DNA of 64,000 bases from an uncultured Prevotellaceae bacterium (lineage in GTDB: Bacteria > Bacteroidota > Bacteroidia > Bacteroidales > Bacteroidaceae), in assembly GCA_900318795.1 (NCBI GenBank), contig ONLU01000011.1:1-64000 (forward strand), in the 5' to 3' direction. The translations under genes were made by a program, and so were the position numbers. The notes beneath the pieces were generated by a model. It was given only the letters and a program-made list of their open reading frames with translations. It was not told the DNA's origin and did not search any database. This document shows, in pieces, positions 7,183-15,720 of the stretch; positions within the stretch are counted from its first letter, which is position 1, and each line of letters begins with the position of its first letter.

Positions 7183-8373
7183 TTAAGGTTGGGCGTTAGC
7201 ACGCATCTGGTTGAAGACAGAGGAAACCAAGGACTGGAAATGGTTCTCGCAATCTTGGCGGATAGCGCTCTCAGGGATATTAGGATACTTCTTGATTAGG
7301 CGGTTGGCTATCTGGAGGGTCTGGTTGTGAAACGACGTTGTGGCATCAGCCCAGGCTTTGCCAGAGGAAGGAGTTTGAGGGGGAAAGACGGAGTCGCAGA
7401 AAGTGGCAATAGTAGCCTGGTAGGCTTCATCCATCTGCTCGTCCATTTCTGGCTCCATAGACGCCGGCTCGCTCTTCTGGGGAGTTCGTGAGACTGGGCG
7501 TTCCGACTCTTGGCGAACCGGAGCCTCCGCTGGCTGTTCTCTAATGACTCTGACAATAGTGTCAACGACTTTCGGAGCTTCGGCAGGCTGCACAGGACGA
7601 GACGACGGATAGAATACAACGGCTACAATGACCATCAGGATGATTGGCAGCAAAAGAATAAGGTAAGGGCGCTTGGGGGATGAAAGATCCTTCTGTAGTT
7701 GTCCCACGGTCTGATAGCGTTCTGCCGGATTGTCTGCCGTACAGCGGGCTATCACCTTATTATATATTTGTAATCCCGGAATCTGTTCCAGTATTTTACC
7801 AATGGCATAGATGTCAGTCCGCTCGTCTGTCACCCCGCCATGCAACTGTTCTGGTGCTGCGTAGCCTTTGGTATGTCCTTGGGTATCAATAAAGGTATCG
7901 GTATAGCAACATCCTAAGTCTATCAGTTTAACATCACTGTCAATACGGGTCAATAGAATGTTGTCGGGTTTCAAGTCAAGATGGAGCACCTGGTGGGCAT
8001 GCAGATAGCTTACTACATCCAACAACTGAAGGATGAACTTCTTCGTATTCTTCTTGCTAAAATATGACGGATTGCGAGTCATCCTCTCGGTCAGTGTCTC
8101 GCCATCCACATATTCCATCAGAATGCCATCATCTGTCTTTGAGATATAGCGAGGTAATCCTTGATGCTCCAATCGATAACCAGTCTCGAATTCCTTTTGG
8201 AAGGCCTCTTGATAACGGACATCGTTTACATGTTCTGCTTTCAGCCGTTTGACGAAATGCAGTTTACCATACAACTTTACGCAATAAGTTTCGCTGGTGG
8301 CACCTTGACACTCTAACCGTTCAAAACCACCATCAGCCAATTGCTGATTGGTAAACTGTGAGGATTCCATCAT
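7183..8373 (-). CDS. Hanks-type serine/threonine protein kinase, membrane-anchored
   Basis: 396 residues. Kinase domain at about 15-230: Lys42 in FVKRLK, catalytic loop HLDLKPDN at 131-138 (the usual Arg of HRD is Leu), DLG at 152-154 in place of DFG, and an APE motif at 173-175. A membrane helix at about 236-255 is followed by a Pro/Glu-rich linker and an external domain of about 90 residues (EAYQATIATFCDSVF...). The replacement of HRD by HLD suggests an atypical activation mode, but the key Asp, Lys and Asn are present, so it is probably active. It overlaps the preceding gene (8370-8924) by 4 bases, pointing to one signalling unit. Confidence 0.85.
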   Translation of the reverse strand: MMESSQFTNQQLADGGFERLECQGATSETYCVKLYGKLHFVKRLKAEHVNDVRYQEAFQKEFETGYRLEHQGLPRYISKTDDGILMEYVDGETLTERMTRNPSYFSKKNTKKFILQLLDVVSYLHAHQVLHLDLKPDNILLTRIDSDVKLIDLGCCYTDTFIDTQGHTKGYAAPEQLHGGVTDERTDIYAIGKILEQIPGLQIYNKVIARCTADNPAERYQTVGQLQKDLSSPKRPYLILLLPIILMVIVAVVFYPSSRPVQPAEAPKVVDTIVRVIREQPAEAPVRQESERPVSRTPQKSEPASMEPEMDEQMDEAYQATIATFCDSVFPPQTPSSGKAWADATTSFHNQTLQIANRLIKKYPNIPESAIRQDCENHFQSLVSSVFNQMRANAQP

Positions 8374-8924
8374 CTCATTACTTTTATGGAAGAAAGGCCT
8401 GACACCCTTCCTGCTGTGTATTGCCCGAGAGAGTCGCCATCACGCCATACCTGTGCCACCAACAGAGGATGATGAAGAATGAAATTCTGTATCTCTACCT
8501 CATCGCCGACTCGCAGTTTGCTGTTCAGACTTTCAACCACCAGAAAACGGTCATTGCCCTGATACTCAAATAGCAGTTGACGGTTAGGCAGATAAGTGAC
8601 CTGCACGCTGTCGCCCCTTTGCAAAGAGTCTGAGCGTAATTCGTCAGAGAAATTGTTGAAATCGGAATTTCCCTCGTTTTCAATCTTCGCCAGTTCGTCC
8701 CAGTGGGCATAACCCAAATAGCAGGCAATGGCATCGAGCGTACTGGTATGTGGCTGGCGCTCATCCTGGGCAAAGCCGAGCAACCGCTTGAGCGTAGTAG
8801 CACCAATGCGAACACCCGTCTTGCTATATATGTCGAGCGACAGCAGTTCGCAGTCAGAAGGTAAGCGCAAGCCGTTCTCCGACTTGCGCTTCAAGAGTTC
8901 TATAATATGGAATGGCAGTTTCAT
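8370..8924 (-). CDS. Partner of the kinase; putative DNA-binding N-terminal domain
   Basis: 184 residues. The first 75 (CELLSLDIYSKTGVRIGATTLKRLLGF...STLDAIACYLGY) have the helical pattern of a helix-turn-helix-like module common in Bacteroidota before kinases and other effectors; the rest (DSVQVTYLPNRQLLFEYQGNDRFLVVESLNSKL...) is a beta-rich domain. No named family is assigned. Its ATG lies inside the 24-nt repeat shared with the left end of the island and only 3 bases after the guaA stop codon. Coupled to the kinase by a 4-base overlap. Confidence 0.6.
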   Translation of the reverse strand: MKLPFHIIELLKRKSENGLRLPSDCELLSLDIYSKTGVRIGATTLKRLLGFAQDERQPHTSTLDAIACYLGYAHWDELAKIENEGNSDFNNFSDELRSDSLQRGDSVQVTYLPNRQLLFEYQGNDRFLVVESLNSKLRVGDEVEIQNFILHHPLLVAQVWRDGDSLGQYTAGRVSGLSSIKVMR

Positions 8925-8939
8925 CGACTACTCCCACTC
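8916..8939. repeat. guaA-end copy of the 24-nt island repeat (att-like)
   Basis: Covers the last codons and TAG stop of guaA (GAGTGGGAGTAG on the minus strand) and the start of the next gene. Differs from 323-346 at one base (position 8920 T versus C). The 3' end of guaA is a known integration site for mobile islands in several bacteria. Confidence 0.6.
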
Positions 8940-10550
8940 GATGGTTGCGGGTGGTTTTGAGGAGATGTCGTAACAGACGCGGTTGACGCCACGGACCTTG
9001 TTGATAATCTCGTTGGAGACCTTGGCCATGAAGTCGTAGGGCAGATGGGCCCAGTCGGCTGTCATAGCATCTGTCGAAGTGACTGCACGCAGGGCAACGG
9101 GATGCTCGTAGGTACGCTCGTCGCCCATGACGCCCACGGAGCGGACGGTGGAGAGCAGGATGGCACCAGCCTGCCATATCTGGTCGTAGAGGGAGACCTC
9201 TATCTCACCATTGGTCATTTCGGCAGGTACCCCAGCGGCCAGTACCTTGCGGGCTTCCTCGCCAGAGAGGCGTACCTTGTAGTCGCGCAAGCCACGGATG
9301 TAGATATCATCAGCATCCTGCAGGATGCGGACCTTCTCAGGAGTGATGTCGCCCAGGATGCGGACGGCAAGCCCGGGTCCGGGGAAGGGGTGACGGGTGA
9401 TGAGGTGCTCAGGCATGCTGAGCTGACGACCCACACGGCGCACCTCGTCCTTGAAGAGCCACTTCAGGGGCTCGCAGAGCTGCAGGTGCATCTCCTTGGG
9501 CAGTCCACCGACGTTGTGGTGGCTCTTGATGACCTTGCCCGTGATGTTGAGTGACTCGATGCGGTCGGGATAGATGGTGCCCTGTGCCAGCCACTTGGCA
9601 TCGGTAATCTTCTTGGCCTCGGCATTGAAGACTTCCACGAAGTCGCGGCCTATAATCTTACGCTTCTGCTCAGGGTCAGTGACTCCGGCAAGGTCGGCGA
9701 AGAACTTCTCAGAGGCATCGACGCCAATGACGTTCAGGCCTAACACCTTGTAGTCTTCCATGACCTGCTGAAACTCGTTCTTGCGCAACATGCCATGATC
9801 GACGAAGATACATGTCAGGCGGTTGCCGATGGCCTTATTAAGCAGAACGGCGGCGACGGACGAGTCAACACCTCCGGAGAGTCCGAGGATGACACGGTCG
9901 TTGCCCAGCTGGGCCTTGAGTTCGGCCACCGTGCTGTCGACAAATGATGCTGCCGACCACTCCTGTCTCGAGCCGCAGATGTCGACAACGAAGTTTTTCA
10001 ACAGCTGGGTACCCTGCAGGGTGTGGAACACCTCGGGGTGGAACTGGACAGCCCAGATACCAGTTGAGAGTTGGGAGCCTTGGGGGCAGTAGAAAGCTGC
10101 GTTCTTGACGTCTTTCGTAGAACCGATGACCTGGAAGCCGTCGGGGATGGCGGTGATGGTGTCGCCATGCGACATCCACACCTGTGAGCGCTGCTCGAAG
10201 CCGCGGAACAGGGGATTGGTGGTATCGACAGTCTCGAGGTTGGCACGTCCGTACTCACGCGAGTCGGCCTTCTCGACGCGTCCGCCCAGGGTGTGCGAGA
10301 TGAACTGTGCACCATAGCAGATGCCCAGCACGGGAATGCGGCCTACGAACTGCGACAGGTCGACCTTGAAGGCCTCGGGGTCGTGGACTGAGTAGGGCGA
10401 GCCACTCAGGATGACACCGATGACGGTGGGGTCGTCCTTGGGGAACTTGTTGTAGGGCAGAATCTCACAGAAGGTGTCGAGTTCACGCACACGACGGCCA
10501 ATGAGCTGCGTGGTCTGCGAACCGAAATCCAGGATAATGATCTTTTGCAT
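8928..10550 (-). CDS. guaA: GMP synthase (glutamine-hydrolysing)
   Basis: 540 residues, full length. It converts XMP to GMP with ATP and glutamine in purine synthesis. The class I glutamine amidotransferase domain shows Cys78 in GICYG and the His171/Glu173 pair in FHPEV. The ATP-pyrophosphatase loop SGGVDSS lies at 225-231. The C-terminal dimerisation domain ends in [16 protein letters not shown], the normal family ending. The reading frame is intact even though the gene end is part of the repeat that bounds the island. No promoter box with good spacing was found before it. Confidence 0.97.
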   Translation of the reverse strand: MQKIIILDFGSQTTQLIGRRVRELDTFCEILPYNKFPKDDPTVIGVILSGSPYSVHDPEAFKVDLSQFVGRIPVLGICYGAQFISHTLGGRVEKADSREYGRANLETVDTTNPLFRGFEQRSQVWMSHGDTITAIPDGFQVIGSTKDVKNAAFYCPQGSQLSTGIWAVQFHPEVFHTLQGTQLLKNFVVDICGSRQEWSAASFVDSTVAELKAQLGNDRVILGLSGGVDSSVAAVLLNKAIGNRLTCIFVDHGMLRKNEFQQVMEDYKVLGLNVIGVDASEKFFADLAGVTDPEQKRKIIGRDFVEVFNAEAKKITDAKWLAQGTIYPDRIESLNITGKVIKSHHNVGGLPKEMHLQLCEPLKWLFKDEVRRVGRQLSMPEHLITRHPFPGPGLAVRILGDITPEKVRILQDADDIYIRGLRDYKVRLSGEEARKVLAAGVPAEMTNGEIEVSLYDQIWQAGAILLSTVRSVGVMGDERTYEHPVALRAVTSTDAMTADWAHLPYDFMAKVSNEIINKVRGVNRVCYDISSKPPATIEWE

Positions 10551-10578
10551 TTACAATTTGACTATTTAAATATGATGA

Positions 10579-11370
10579 TTACTTCAGAAATTCCTCAGCA
10601 TGATCCAGTGAATCCAGCTTGCCGACGTCGAGGACACGGAGGTCGTTCTTGACGAGTCCCACGATGTGGGCACGGTGGCAAGTGGACAGGTAGAAGTCGA
10701 TGACGCTGAAACGGTCAGGGAAACGCTCCATCAGCGAGAACAAACGGGGCGAGAAACTGTGAATGCCACTGAAGGCAAAAGCGTACAGATTAGAAATCAG
10801 AGAAGAGGGGCGAGCGGCGAGCGGAACGACTTTCAGGTTGTCGTCTATCGTAAAATCAGCCTCACGCAACCACTGGAAGGGAGACTTGACCTCGCCCGTC
10901 TCTATGTTTTTCCACCCCATGAGCCGCATGGCGCTGTCGAAGAGCAGGTAGCGCTTAGAATTGCGCCGGCTGACCAGCAACACAGCATCCTCGCCGGGCT
11001 GATGCTGACGACGGAACCAGTCGAAGTCGACATTGTCCAGAATATCGACATTGTGTATGAGGATAGGCTCATCGGGGTCGAAGAGGTCCTGAGCATGCTT
11101 CAATCCCCCACCCGTCTCGAGCAGTTGCTCAGTCTCGTCGCTGAAGCGCACCAGCGGAGCATAGTCCTGCTGGGCTACATAGTCGAGAATCTGCTGGGCG
11201 AAATGGTGCACATTGACCACAAAGCGGGTGTAGCCAGAATCCATCAAACGCCTGATGTTGCGATCGAGCAACGGAGTACCTCCTACTGGCACCAGTGCCT
11301 TGGGCATGGTGTCTGTGAGTGGTTTCAGTCGGGTGCCGAGTCCGGCAGCGAGTATCATAGCCTGCTTCAT
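10579..11370 (-). CDS. MurU-like sugar-1-phosphate nucleotidyltransferase
   Basis: 263 residues. MILAAGLGTRLKPLTDTMPKAL at the start is the nucleotide-binding signature of the NTP_transferase family, and Asp residues of the IHNVDILD segment fit the metal site. Size and the neighbour (an AmgK-like kinase, 18 bp upstream in the transcript) match MurU, which makes UDP-MurNAc from MurNAc-1-phosphate in peptidoglycan recycling. A mannose- or glucose-1-phosphate enzyme remains possible from the sequence alone. Confidence 0.75.
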   Translation of the reverse strand: MKQAMILAAGLGTRLKPLTDTMPKALVPVGGTPLLDRNIRRLMDSGYTRFVVNVHHFAQQILDYVAQQDYAPLVRFSDETEQLLETGGGLKHAQDLFDPDEPILIHNVDILDNVDFDWFRRQHQPGEDAVLLVSRRNSKRYLLFDSAMRLMGWKNIETGEVKSPFQWLREADFTIDDNLKVVPLAARPSSLISNLYAFAFSGIHSFSPRLFSLMERFPDRFSVIDFYLSTCHRAHIVGLVKNDLRVLDVGKLDSLDHAEEFLK

Positions 11371-11388
11371 GGGAGATTGAGATATTAA

Positions 11389-12924
11389 TTATTGGGCTGG
11401 GAGGATTTGCGTAATGTTCTGTTCGCGGTGGCAGATGCGCACCTCGATGCCAAACTTGTCATGGATATGCTCAGCCAGATGCTGAGCGCTATAGACGGAG
11501 CGATGCTGACCACCCGTGCAGCCAAAGCAAAACATGAGCGACGTGAAGCCACGCTGGATGTAGCGGCGCACATGGGCATCAGCCAGTTTATAGACGGAGT
11601 CGAGGAAGGTCAGTATCTCACCATCGTCCTCGAGGAAGCGGATGACGGGCTCATCGAGTCCTGTCAGCTTCTTATAAGGCTCGTAACGACCCGGATTGTG
11701 GGTAGAACGGCAGTCGAAGACATAGCCGCCACCGTTGCCGCTCTCGTCCTCGGGAATGCCCTTGGTGAACGAGAAACTGAAGACGCGAACCACCAGCGGA
11801 CCCTGGGCATCGTACTTCGAGAAGGTGGCAGGACCATCCTGCGGATGGGGCTTATAAGGGTTCAGATTGGTGGTTTTGAAGCCGTCGGCACGGGGTGCCG
11901 TAGTTTCTGTCTTCTGGAACTGAGGCAGCTCGGTGAGCTTGGTGAGCACCTCGGTCAGATAAGGATAGGGGAAGTTGCGTTCGCTAAGCAACTCGCGGAT
12001 GTTCTGAATGGCGGGCGGAATGCTCTCGATGAAGTGCGCCTTCCGCTCGAAATAGCCGCGGAAGCCATAGGCCCCCAGCACCTGGAGCAGACGGAACAGC
12101 ACGAAGAGCGACAGGCGCTCGACGAAGGCATGAGGTGCCGGCACCTCGGAATACTGCTTCAAGGCGTGGTAGTACTCGTACACCAGTTCGCGACGCAGCT
12201 TATGGGGATACTTGGCAGAAGCCTGCCACAGGAACGATGCCACGTCATAGTAATACGGTCCGCGGCGACCACCCTGGAAATCAATGAAATAAGGCTTTCC
12301 CTCGGCATTGAGCATGACATTGCGCGACTGGAAGTCACGATAGAGGAACCCCTGTTCGTCGTCGGGCGACGTGAGGTCCTTGGCCAACAAGTGGAAATCG
12401 GCCTCGAGTTTCAGTTCGTGGAAATCGAGTTCGGTAGCCTTCAGGAAGCAATACTTGAAGTAGTTGAGGTCGAACAGCACGCTGTTGGCATCGAAGGCTG
12501 GCTGGGGATAACAGTTGGAGAAGTCGAGGCCGTCAGCACCATTGATCTGGATGTTAGGCAACTCACGGATGGTGCGACGAAGCAGTTCCTGCTCTTTCAG
12601 GGTATAACGGCCGCCTGCCTCGCGTCCGCCACGAATGGCGTCGAACAAGGACGTAGAGCCGAGGTCAGTCTGCAAATAGCATGACTCGTCATCGCTGACA
12701 GCCAGAATCTCGGGTACAGGCAAGTGCCTGCTGGCAAAATGTTGACAGAGATAGACAAATGCGTGATTCTCATCACGACTGGTACCTATACACCCCACCA
12801 CCATATGGCCTTGGGCGTCCGTCATCCGATAGTACTCACGATTGCTACCGCCACCGGGCAACTTGGCCATATTCTGGGGCTCTGCCCCACTCCATTGCCG
12901 ATAGAGTTCTACTAATTTCTTCAT
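11389..12924 (-). CDS. AmgK-like sugar kinase fused to a RapZ C-terminal domain
   Basis: 511 residues from the ATG at 12924; an upstream in-frame start at 12975 would pass through the promoter box TACCTTTG (12934-12941). Residues 20-320 form an aminoglycoside-phosphotransferase-type kinase: PGGGSNREYYR nucleotide loop, catalytic YRDFQSRN (Asp197) and metal-binding IDFQGG (Asp215). Residues 375-505 form a RapZ C-terminal domain (VFDCRSTHNPGR at 402-413, GCTGGQHRSVYSA at 468-480) without the RapZ N-terminal P-loop. In E. coli that domain binds glucosamine-6-phosphate and small RNAs. With the MurU-like gene next to it, a role in amino-sugar recycling with feedback sensing is a reasonable inference. 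Confidence 0.8.
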   Translation of the reverse strand: MKKLVELYRQWSGAEPQNMAKLPGGGSNREYYRMTDAQGHMVVGCIGTSRDENHAFVYLCQHFASRHLPVPEILAVSDDESCYLQTDLGSTSLFDAIRGGREAGGRYTLKEQELLRRTIRELPNIQINGADGLDFSNCYPQPAFDANSVLFDLNYFKYCFLKATELDFHELKLEADFHLLAKDLTSPDDEQGFLYRDFQSRNVMLNAEGKPYFIDFQGGRRGPYYYDVASFLWQASAKYPHKLRRELVYEYYHALKQYSEVPAPHAFVERLSLFVLFRLLQVLGAYGFRGYFERKAHFIESIPPAIQNIRELLSERNFPYPYLTEVLTKLTELPQFQKTETTAPRADGFKTTNLNPYKPHPQDGPATFSKYDAQGPLVVRVFSFSFTKGIPEDESGNGGGYVFDCRSTHNPGRYEPYKKLTGLDEPVIRFLEDDGEILTFLDSVYKLADAHVRRYIQRGFTSLMFCFGCTGGQHRSVYSAQHLAEHIHDKFGIEVRICHREQNITQILPAQ

Positions 12925-12933
12925 AAACAGATG

Positions 12934-12941
12934 CAAAGGTA
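12934..12941 (-). promoter_or_regulatory. TACCTTTG -7 box of the kinase-RapZ gene
   Basis: Ten bases before the ATG at 12924, so the mRNA leader should be only a few bases. No clear -33 element. Confidence 0.5.
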
Positions 12942-13014
12942 CAAATTTTAGTGAAGAGCGAAGCGTGAAGGGCAAAGAAATTGCTGTCGCCTTACTTTTT
13001 TTAACTTTTATTTT

Positions 13015-13722
13015 TCACAATATCTCCATCAGCTGGCCCAATGAGGTCACCTCGTAGGTGACAGGCTCTGCAGCGGGATACTCAGGATAGCGATTGAAGT
13101 AGGCAGTATCAAGTCCATAGCGCTTGGCACCGAGGATGTCGGTCTGGAAGTTGTCGCCAATCATCAGCGTCGCGGCCTTGTCGGCACAGGTCTGGCGCAT
13201 GGCATAGTCGAAGAACTGGGACGAGGGTTTGTTGGCTCCGGCATCCTCGCTAAGGACGATAGTATCGAAGTGGTCGTGCAGTCCACAGGCATGCAGTTTC
13301 TTGTACTGTACCTCGTGGAAGCCGTTGGAACACATGTGCAGCCGGTAGCCCCTGCCCCGCAGGTAGTCCATCAGCTGACGGGCTCCATCCACCAAGCCGG
13401 GTTTGGAGGAACAGAAGTCCAGGAACAGGTCGCTGGCCTGCAGACAGAAGTCAGTAGTGAGCGGCAGGCCGACACCGTAGCTCAACGGGCGCCGGAAGCG
13501 TTCGACAATGAGATAGTCGCGTGTAATCTCGCCTTTGGAATAGCGTGTCCACAGGTCGATGTTGGTTTCCCAGTAGCGGTCGTAGAAGACGTTGGGATCC
13601 GGGAACCAGCGTTCCATGTGCAAGGCATCGAACAGCTCACGCAGGGCAATCACCGCATTGCCGTGTGTGTCGTACAACGTATCGTCGAAGTCAATGAAAA
13701 GATCCTTGTATTTCATTTTCAA
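13015..13722 (-). CDS. HAD-family phosphatase, YjjG-like
   Basis: 235 residues. DFDDTLYDT (residues 11-19) supplies the HAD nucleophile Asp, the MCSNGFHEVQYKKL segment the Ser/Thr motif and Lys, and LMIGDNFQTDILGAKRYGLDTAYFN the acidic motif IV. This combination, with a helical cap, fits the YjjG/5'-nucleotidase subfamily that removes phosphate from pyrimidine or non-canonical nucleotides. Substrate is inferred. Transcribed with the same polarity as its neighbours; 90 bp separate it from the kinase gene. Confidence 0.8.
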   Translation of the reverse strand: MKMKYKDLFIDFDDTLYDTHGNAVIALRELFDALHMERWFPDPNVFYDRYWETNIDLWTRYSKGEITRDYLIVERFRRPLSYGVGLPLTTDFCLQASDLFLDFCSSKPGLVDGARQLMDYLRGRGYRLHMCSNGFHEVQYKKLHACGLHDHFDTIVLSEDAGANKPSSQFFDYAMRQTCADKAATLMIGDNFQTDILGAKRYGLDTAYFNRYPEYPAAEPVTYEVTSLGQLMEIL

Positions 13723-13766
13723 GTTTCAGGATTCATGTTTCAAGATTCAAGTTTCAGGATTCAAGA
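13717..13766. repeat. Imperfect tandem of a 15-nt TTTCAAGATTCAAG-type unit
   Basis: The gap between two minus-strand genes consists almost entirely of TTTCAAG/TTTCAGGATTCA units repeated about three times. Simple repeats like this are short, so origin by slippage is likely. Confidence 0.55.
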
Positions 13767-15569
13767 TCAATGTTCTTCATAAATGCCTCCTACCTCATCG
13801 TTGTTCTCGATGGTGTGTTCAGCCTTCTTGACCTTTGCCTTGAGCGAGCCGAAGCGATAGGCAACCTGGATGCTGAACTGCCGTCCGCGATGGCCGACAA
13901 CATTGCGTTCGGTGAAGTCACCATTGATAATGGAGTTGGTGACACTGAGTGTCCGGTTGAAAATATTCTTGGCGTCAATCGATACCGTCAGGCGGTCGTC
14001 CTTGAGGAACGAGCGTTCCAACGACACGTGGTAGGTATACCAAGAGTGCATACGAGAAAAGGCATCGATAGCCTTGCGGCCTATCTGTCCCTCGGCCCCC
14101 AGCGCCAGAGTCAGTTTCCAAGGCAGCTGTTGCGTGAGGGTCACATCATAGTGGTCCGCCCAACTGTCATTGGTGTATCCTTCTACCGTATAATGATTGT
14201 AGACATAGGCAATGGTATTGTCCAGTTCGATGGCCGTAACATCAAAAGGTTTCCACTGCACCTGCTGTCCTATCTGGAAGCAGCGGTAGCGCAAACCGTT
14301 GTCGAAGGTCTGCAGGCGAATTTCGCCTAAGACATCCTCGACCGTCGTCAGACCGTCGTTGGTCCACTTGTAGGCAGGCGTCACGTGAATGGTCAGACGG
14401 GGTGTTTCCAATTGATAGTCGAGTGCAACATTGTACATGTTGGCAGCTATCAGTTCGGGATTGCCTAGATACGACATCGTAGGGTTACCCGTAACGGCAG
14501 AGTTCAGCATGATGATGCCGGGCCGTTGTACGCTGCTGGCATAGCTGAGTTGCAACGTCTGCTGGCCGGTGGGGCGCCAAGTGACACAGGCTTGTGGCAA
14601 CCAGTGGTTCTGATGATGAGTGAAATCTTCCATATTTTCATCCATATTGTCGCTGAACAAGTAGGAATGCTCGTAGCGCAGTCCCGCCTGCAGGGTCCAT
14701 CTGTCCGCCTGAAAACGATAGTTGCCAAAGGCGCCCGTCACACGAGTGACATGCTCCAGGGGATCGTCAATGTAGGAGTCTGTCTGGTCGACAATTCCGT
14801 CCATGAGAAGATAATCCGCAAAATGGCTGTAGTCGAAACGACTGAAATGCTTGGCCCCCAGTTCCAGTTGGTGTCCACGCCCCAGCGGACGCACCCAATC
14901 AGCCTGAAACGTATGCTCCGTAAAGCGATTGATGGTGGTTTCCAAGTCTTGCATATCCACAATCGCGATGTAGTCCTTATCAAAATAATCGGTCATTGTG
15001 TCCTCATGCTTACGCGCGAGAGAGAGCATGTATGACAGCGTCAGCATCTCACCCGGCCGGTTGGTCAGGTGCTGATAGTCCAGTTTGCCGTTCCACGAGC
15101 GGTACCCCCTATTGGGCAGTGACTCCCCATAGCGGAAGGGGATGGCTTCAACATTATCAGGATAGAGAAATGCCGCATAACCGTTAGTCCGCATGTCATG
15201 CTTCATGAGATAACCACCCAGTGAGGCCGACAACAGGTTCAAGGAGTCAAGGTCGTAGCTGGCGGTCAACTTAGCCCATACCTGATGACTCGGATCTTCA
15301 CCCTCTTTGTAGCCCGCCAGCGTAGCATCTAATTGAGGAATGAAACGATTCAGCTCTTCGCTCATCCACGTCTCACGCTTCGACTGGCGCTCATAGCCGC
15401 CATCCAACGAGATGACCAGCCTGCCGGTCTGTCCCGTCAGCGAGGCCTCTACATCAGTACCGCCCAACGTGTTGGCACTGGTCGTCACAGTACCCGTAAA
15501 GCCCGTCTGTGCGCACATTGACACAGACGCCATCCAAGCGCCCCAAAGAAGATATTGTCTTAGTCTCAT
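13767..15569 (-). CDS. Plug-less outer-membrane beta-barrel protein (OMP_b-brl_3 type)
   Basis: 600 residues. A signal peptide (about 1-20, ends SMCAQ) is followed directly by alternating beta-strands typical of the barrel of TonB-dependent receptor-like proteins (LGNPELIAANMYNVALDYQ, VSIDAKNIFNRTLSV, QFSIQVAYRFGSLKAKVKK). The carboxypeptidase-like and plug domains that normally precede this barrel are missing, and the family is usually 150-200 residues longer. The C-terminal tail ends in TIENNDEVGGIYEEH. It is the last gene of the BlaI operon, 85 bp after the TPR gene. Confidence 0.75.
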   Translation of the reverse strand: MRLRQYLLWGAWMASVSMCAQTGFTGTVTTSANTLGGTDVEASLTGQTGRLVISLDGGYERQSKRETWMSEELNRFIPQLDATLAGYKEGEDPSHQVWAKLTASYDLDSLNLLSASLGGYLMKHDMRTNGYAAFLYPDNVEAIPFRYGESLPNRGYRSWNGKLDYQHLTNRPGEMLTLSYMLSLARKHEDTMTDYFDKDYIAIVDMQDLETTINRFTEHTFQADWVRPLGRGHQLELGAKHFSRFDYSHFADYLLMDGIVDQTDSYIDDPLEHVTRVTGAFGNYRFQADRWTLQAGLRYEHSYLFSDNMDENMEDFTHHQNHWLPQACVTWRPTGQQTLQLSYASSVQRPGIIMLNSAVTGNPTMSYLGNPELIAANMYNVALDYQLETPRLTIHVTPAYKWTNDGLTTVEDVLGEIRLQTFDNGLRYRCFQIGQQVQWKPFDVTAIELDNTIAYVYNHYTVEGYTNDSWADHYDVTLTQQLPWKLTLALGAEGQIGRKAIDAFSRMHSWYTYHVSLERSFLKDDRLTVSIDAKNIFNRTLSVTNSIINGDFTERNVVGHRGRQFSIQVAYRFGSLKAKVKKAEHTIENNDEVGGIYEEH

Positions 15570-15631
15570 TTATTGAATCAAAAGTAATTAGGGCGCAAAG
15601 GTACGAAAAAACTATGAATCTACTGCCATCA

Positions 15632-15720
15632 TCAGTTACTTTTCTTTATTCCACCTACTTCATCGTCGTTCTCAATGCCGGTGCTCGGTGTGGTCTTGAC
15701 ACTGGCTTTGAGTTCTTTCC
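15632..15720 (-). pseudogene. Remnant of the 3' end of another barrel gene
   Basis: In a frame different from the TPR gene, these bases encode ELKASVKTTPSTGIENDDEV followed by GGIKKSN and a stop. This matches the tail of the barrel protein next door (SLKAKVKK...IENNDEVGGI). The TPR gene's last ~20 codons overlap it out of frame. It is best explained as what is left of a deleted tandem copy of the barrel gene, though a frameshift in the TPR gene itself would look similar. Confidence 0.45.

Noticed and set aside
346..8916. Integrase or mobilisation gene in the guaA-linked block
   Set aside because: I looked for tyrosine or serine recombinase motifs and relaxase motifs in all gene products here and saw none.
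11392..12684. Long plus-strand open frame (430 codons) opposite the AmgK-RapZ gene
   Set aside because: It is the antisense shadow of a conserved, motif-rich gene and shows no family motif of its own.
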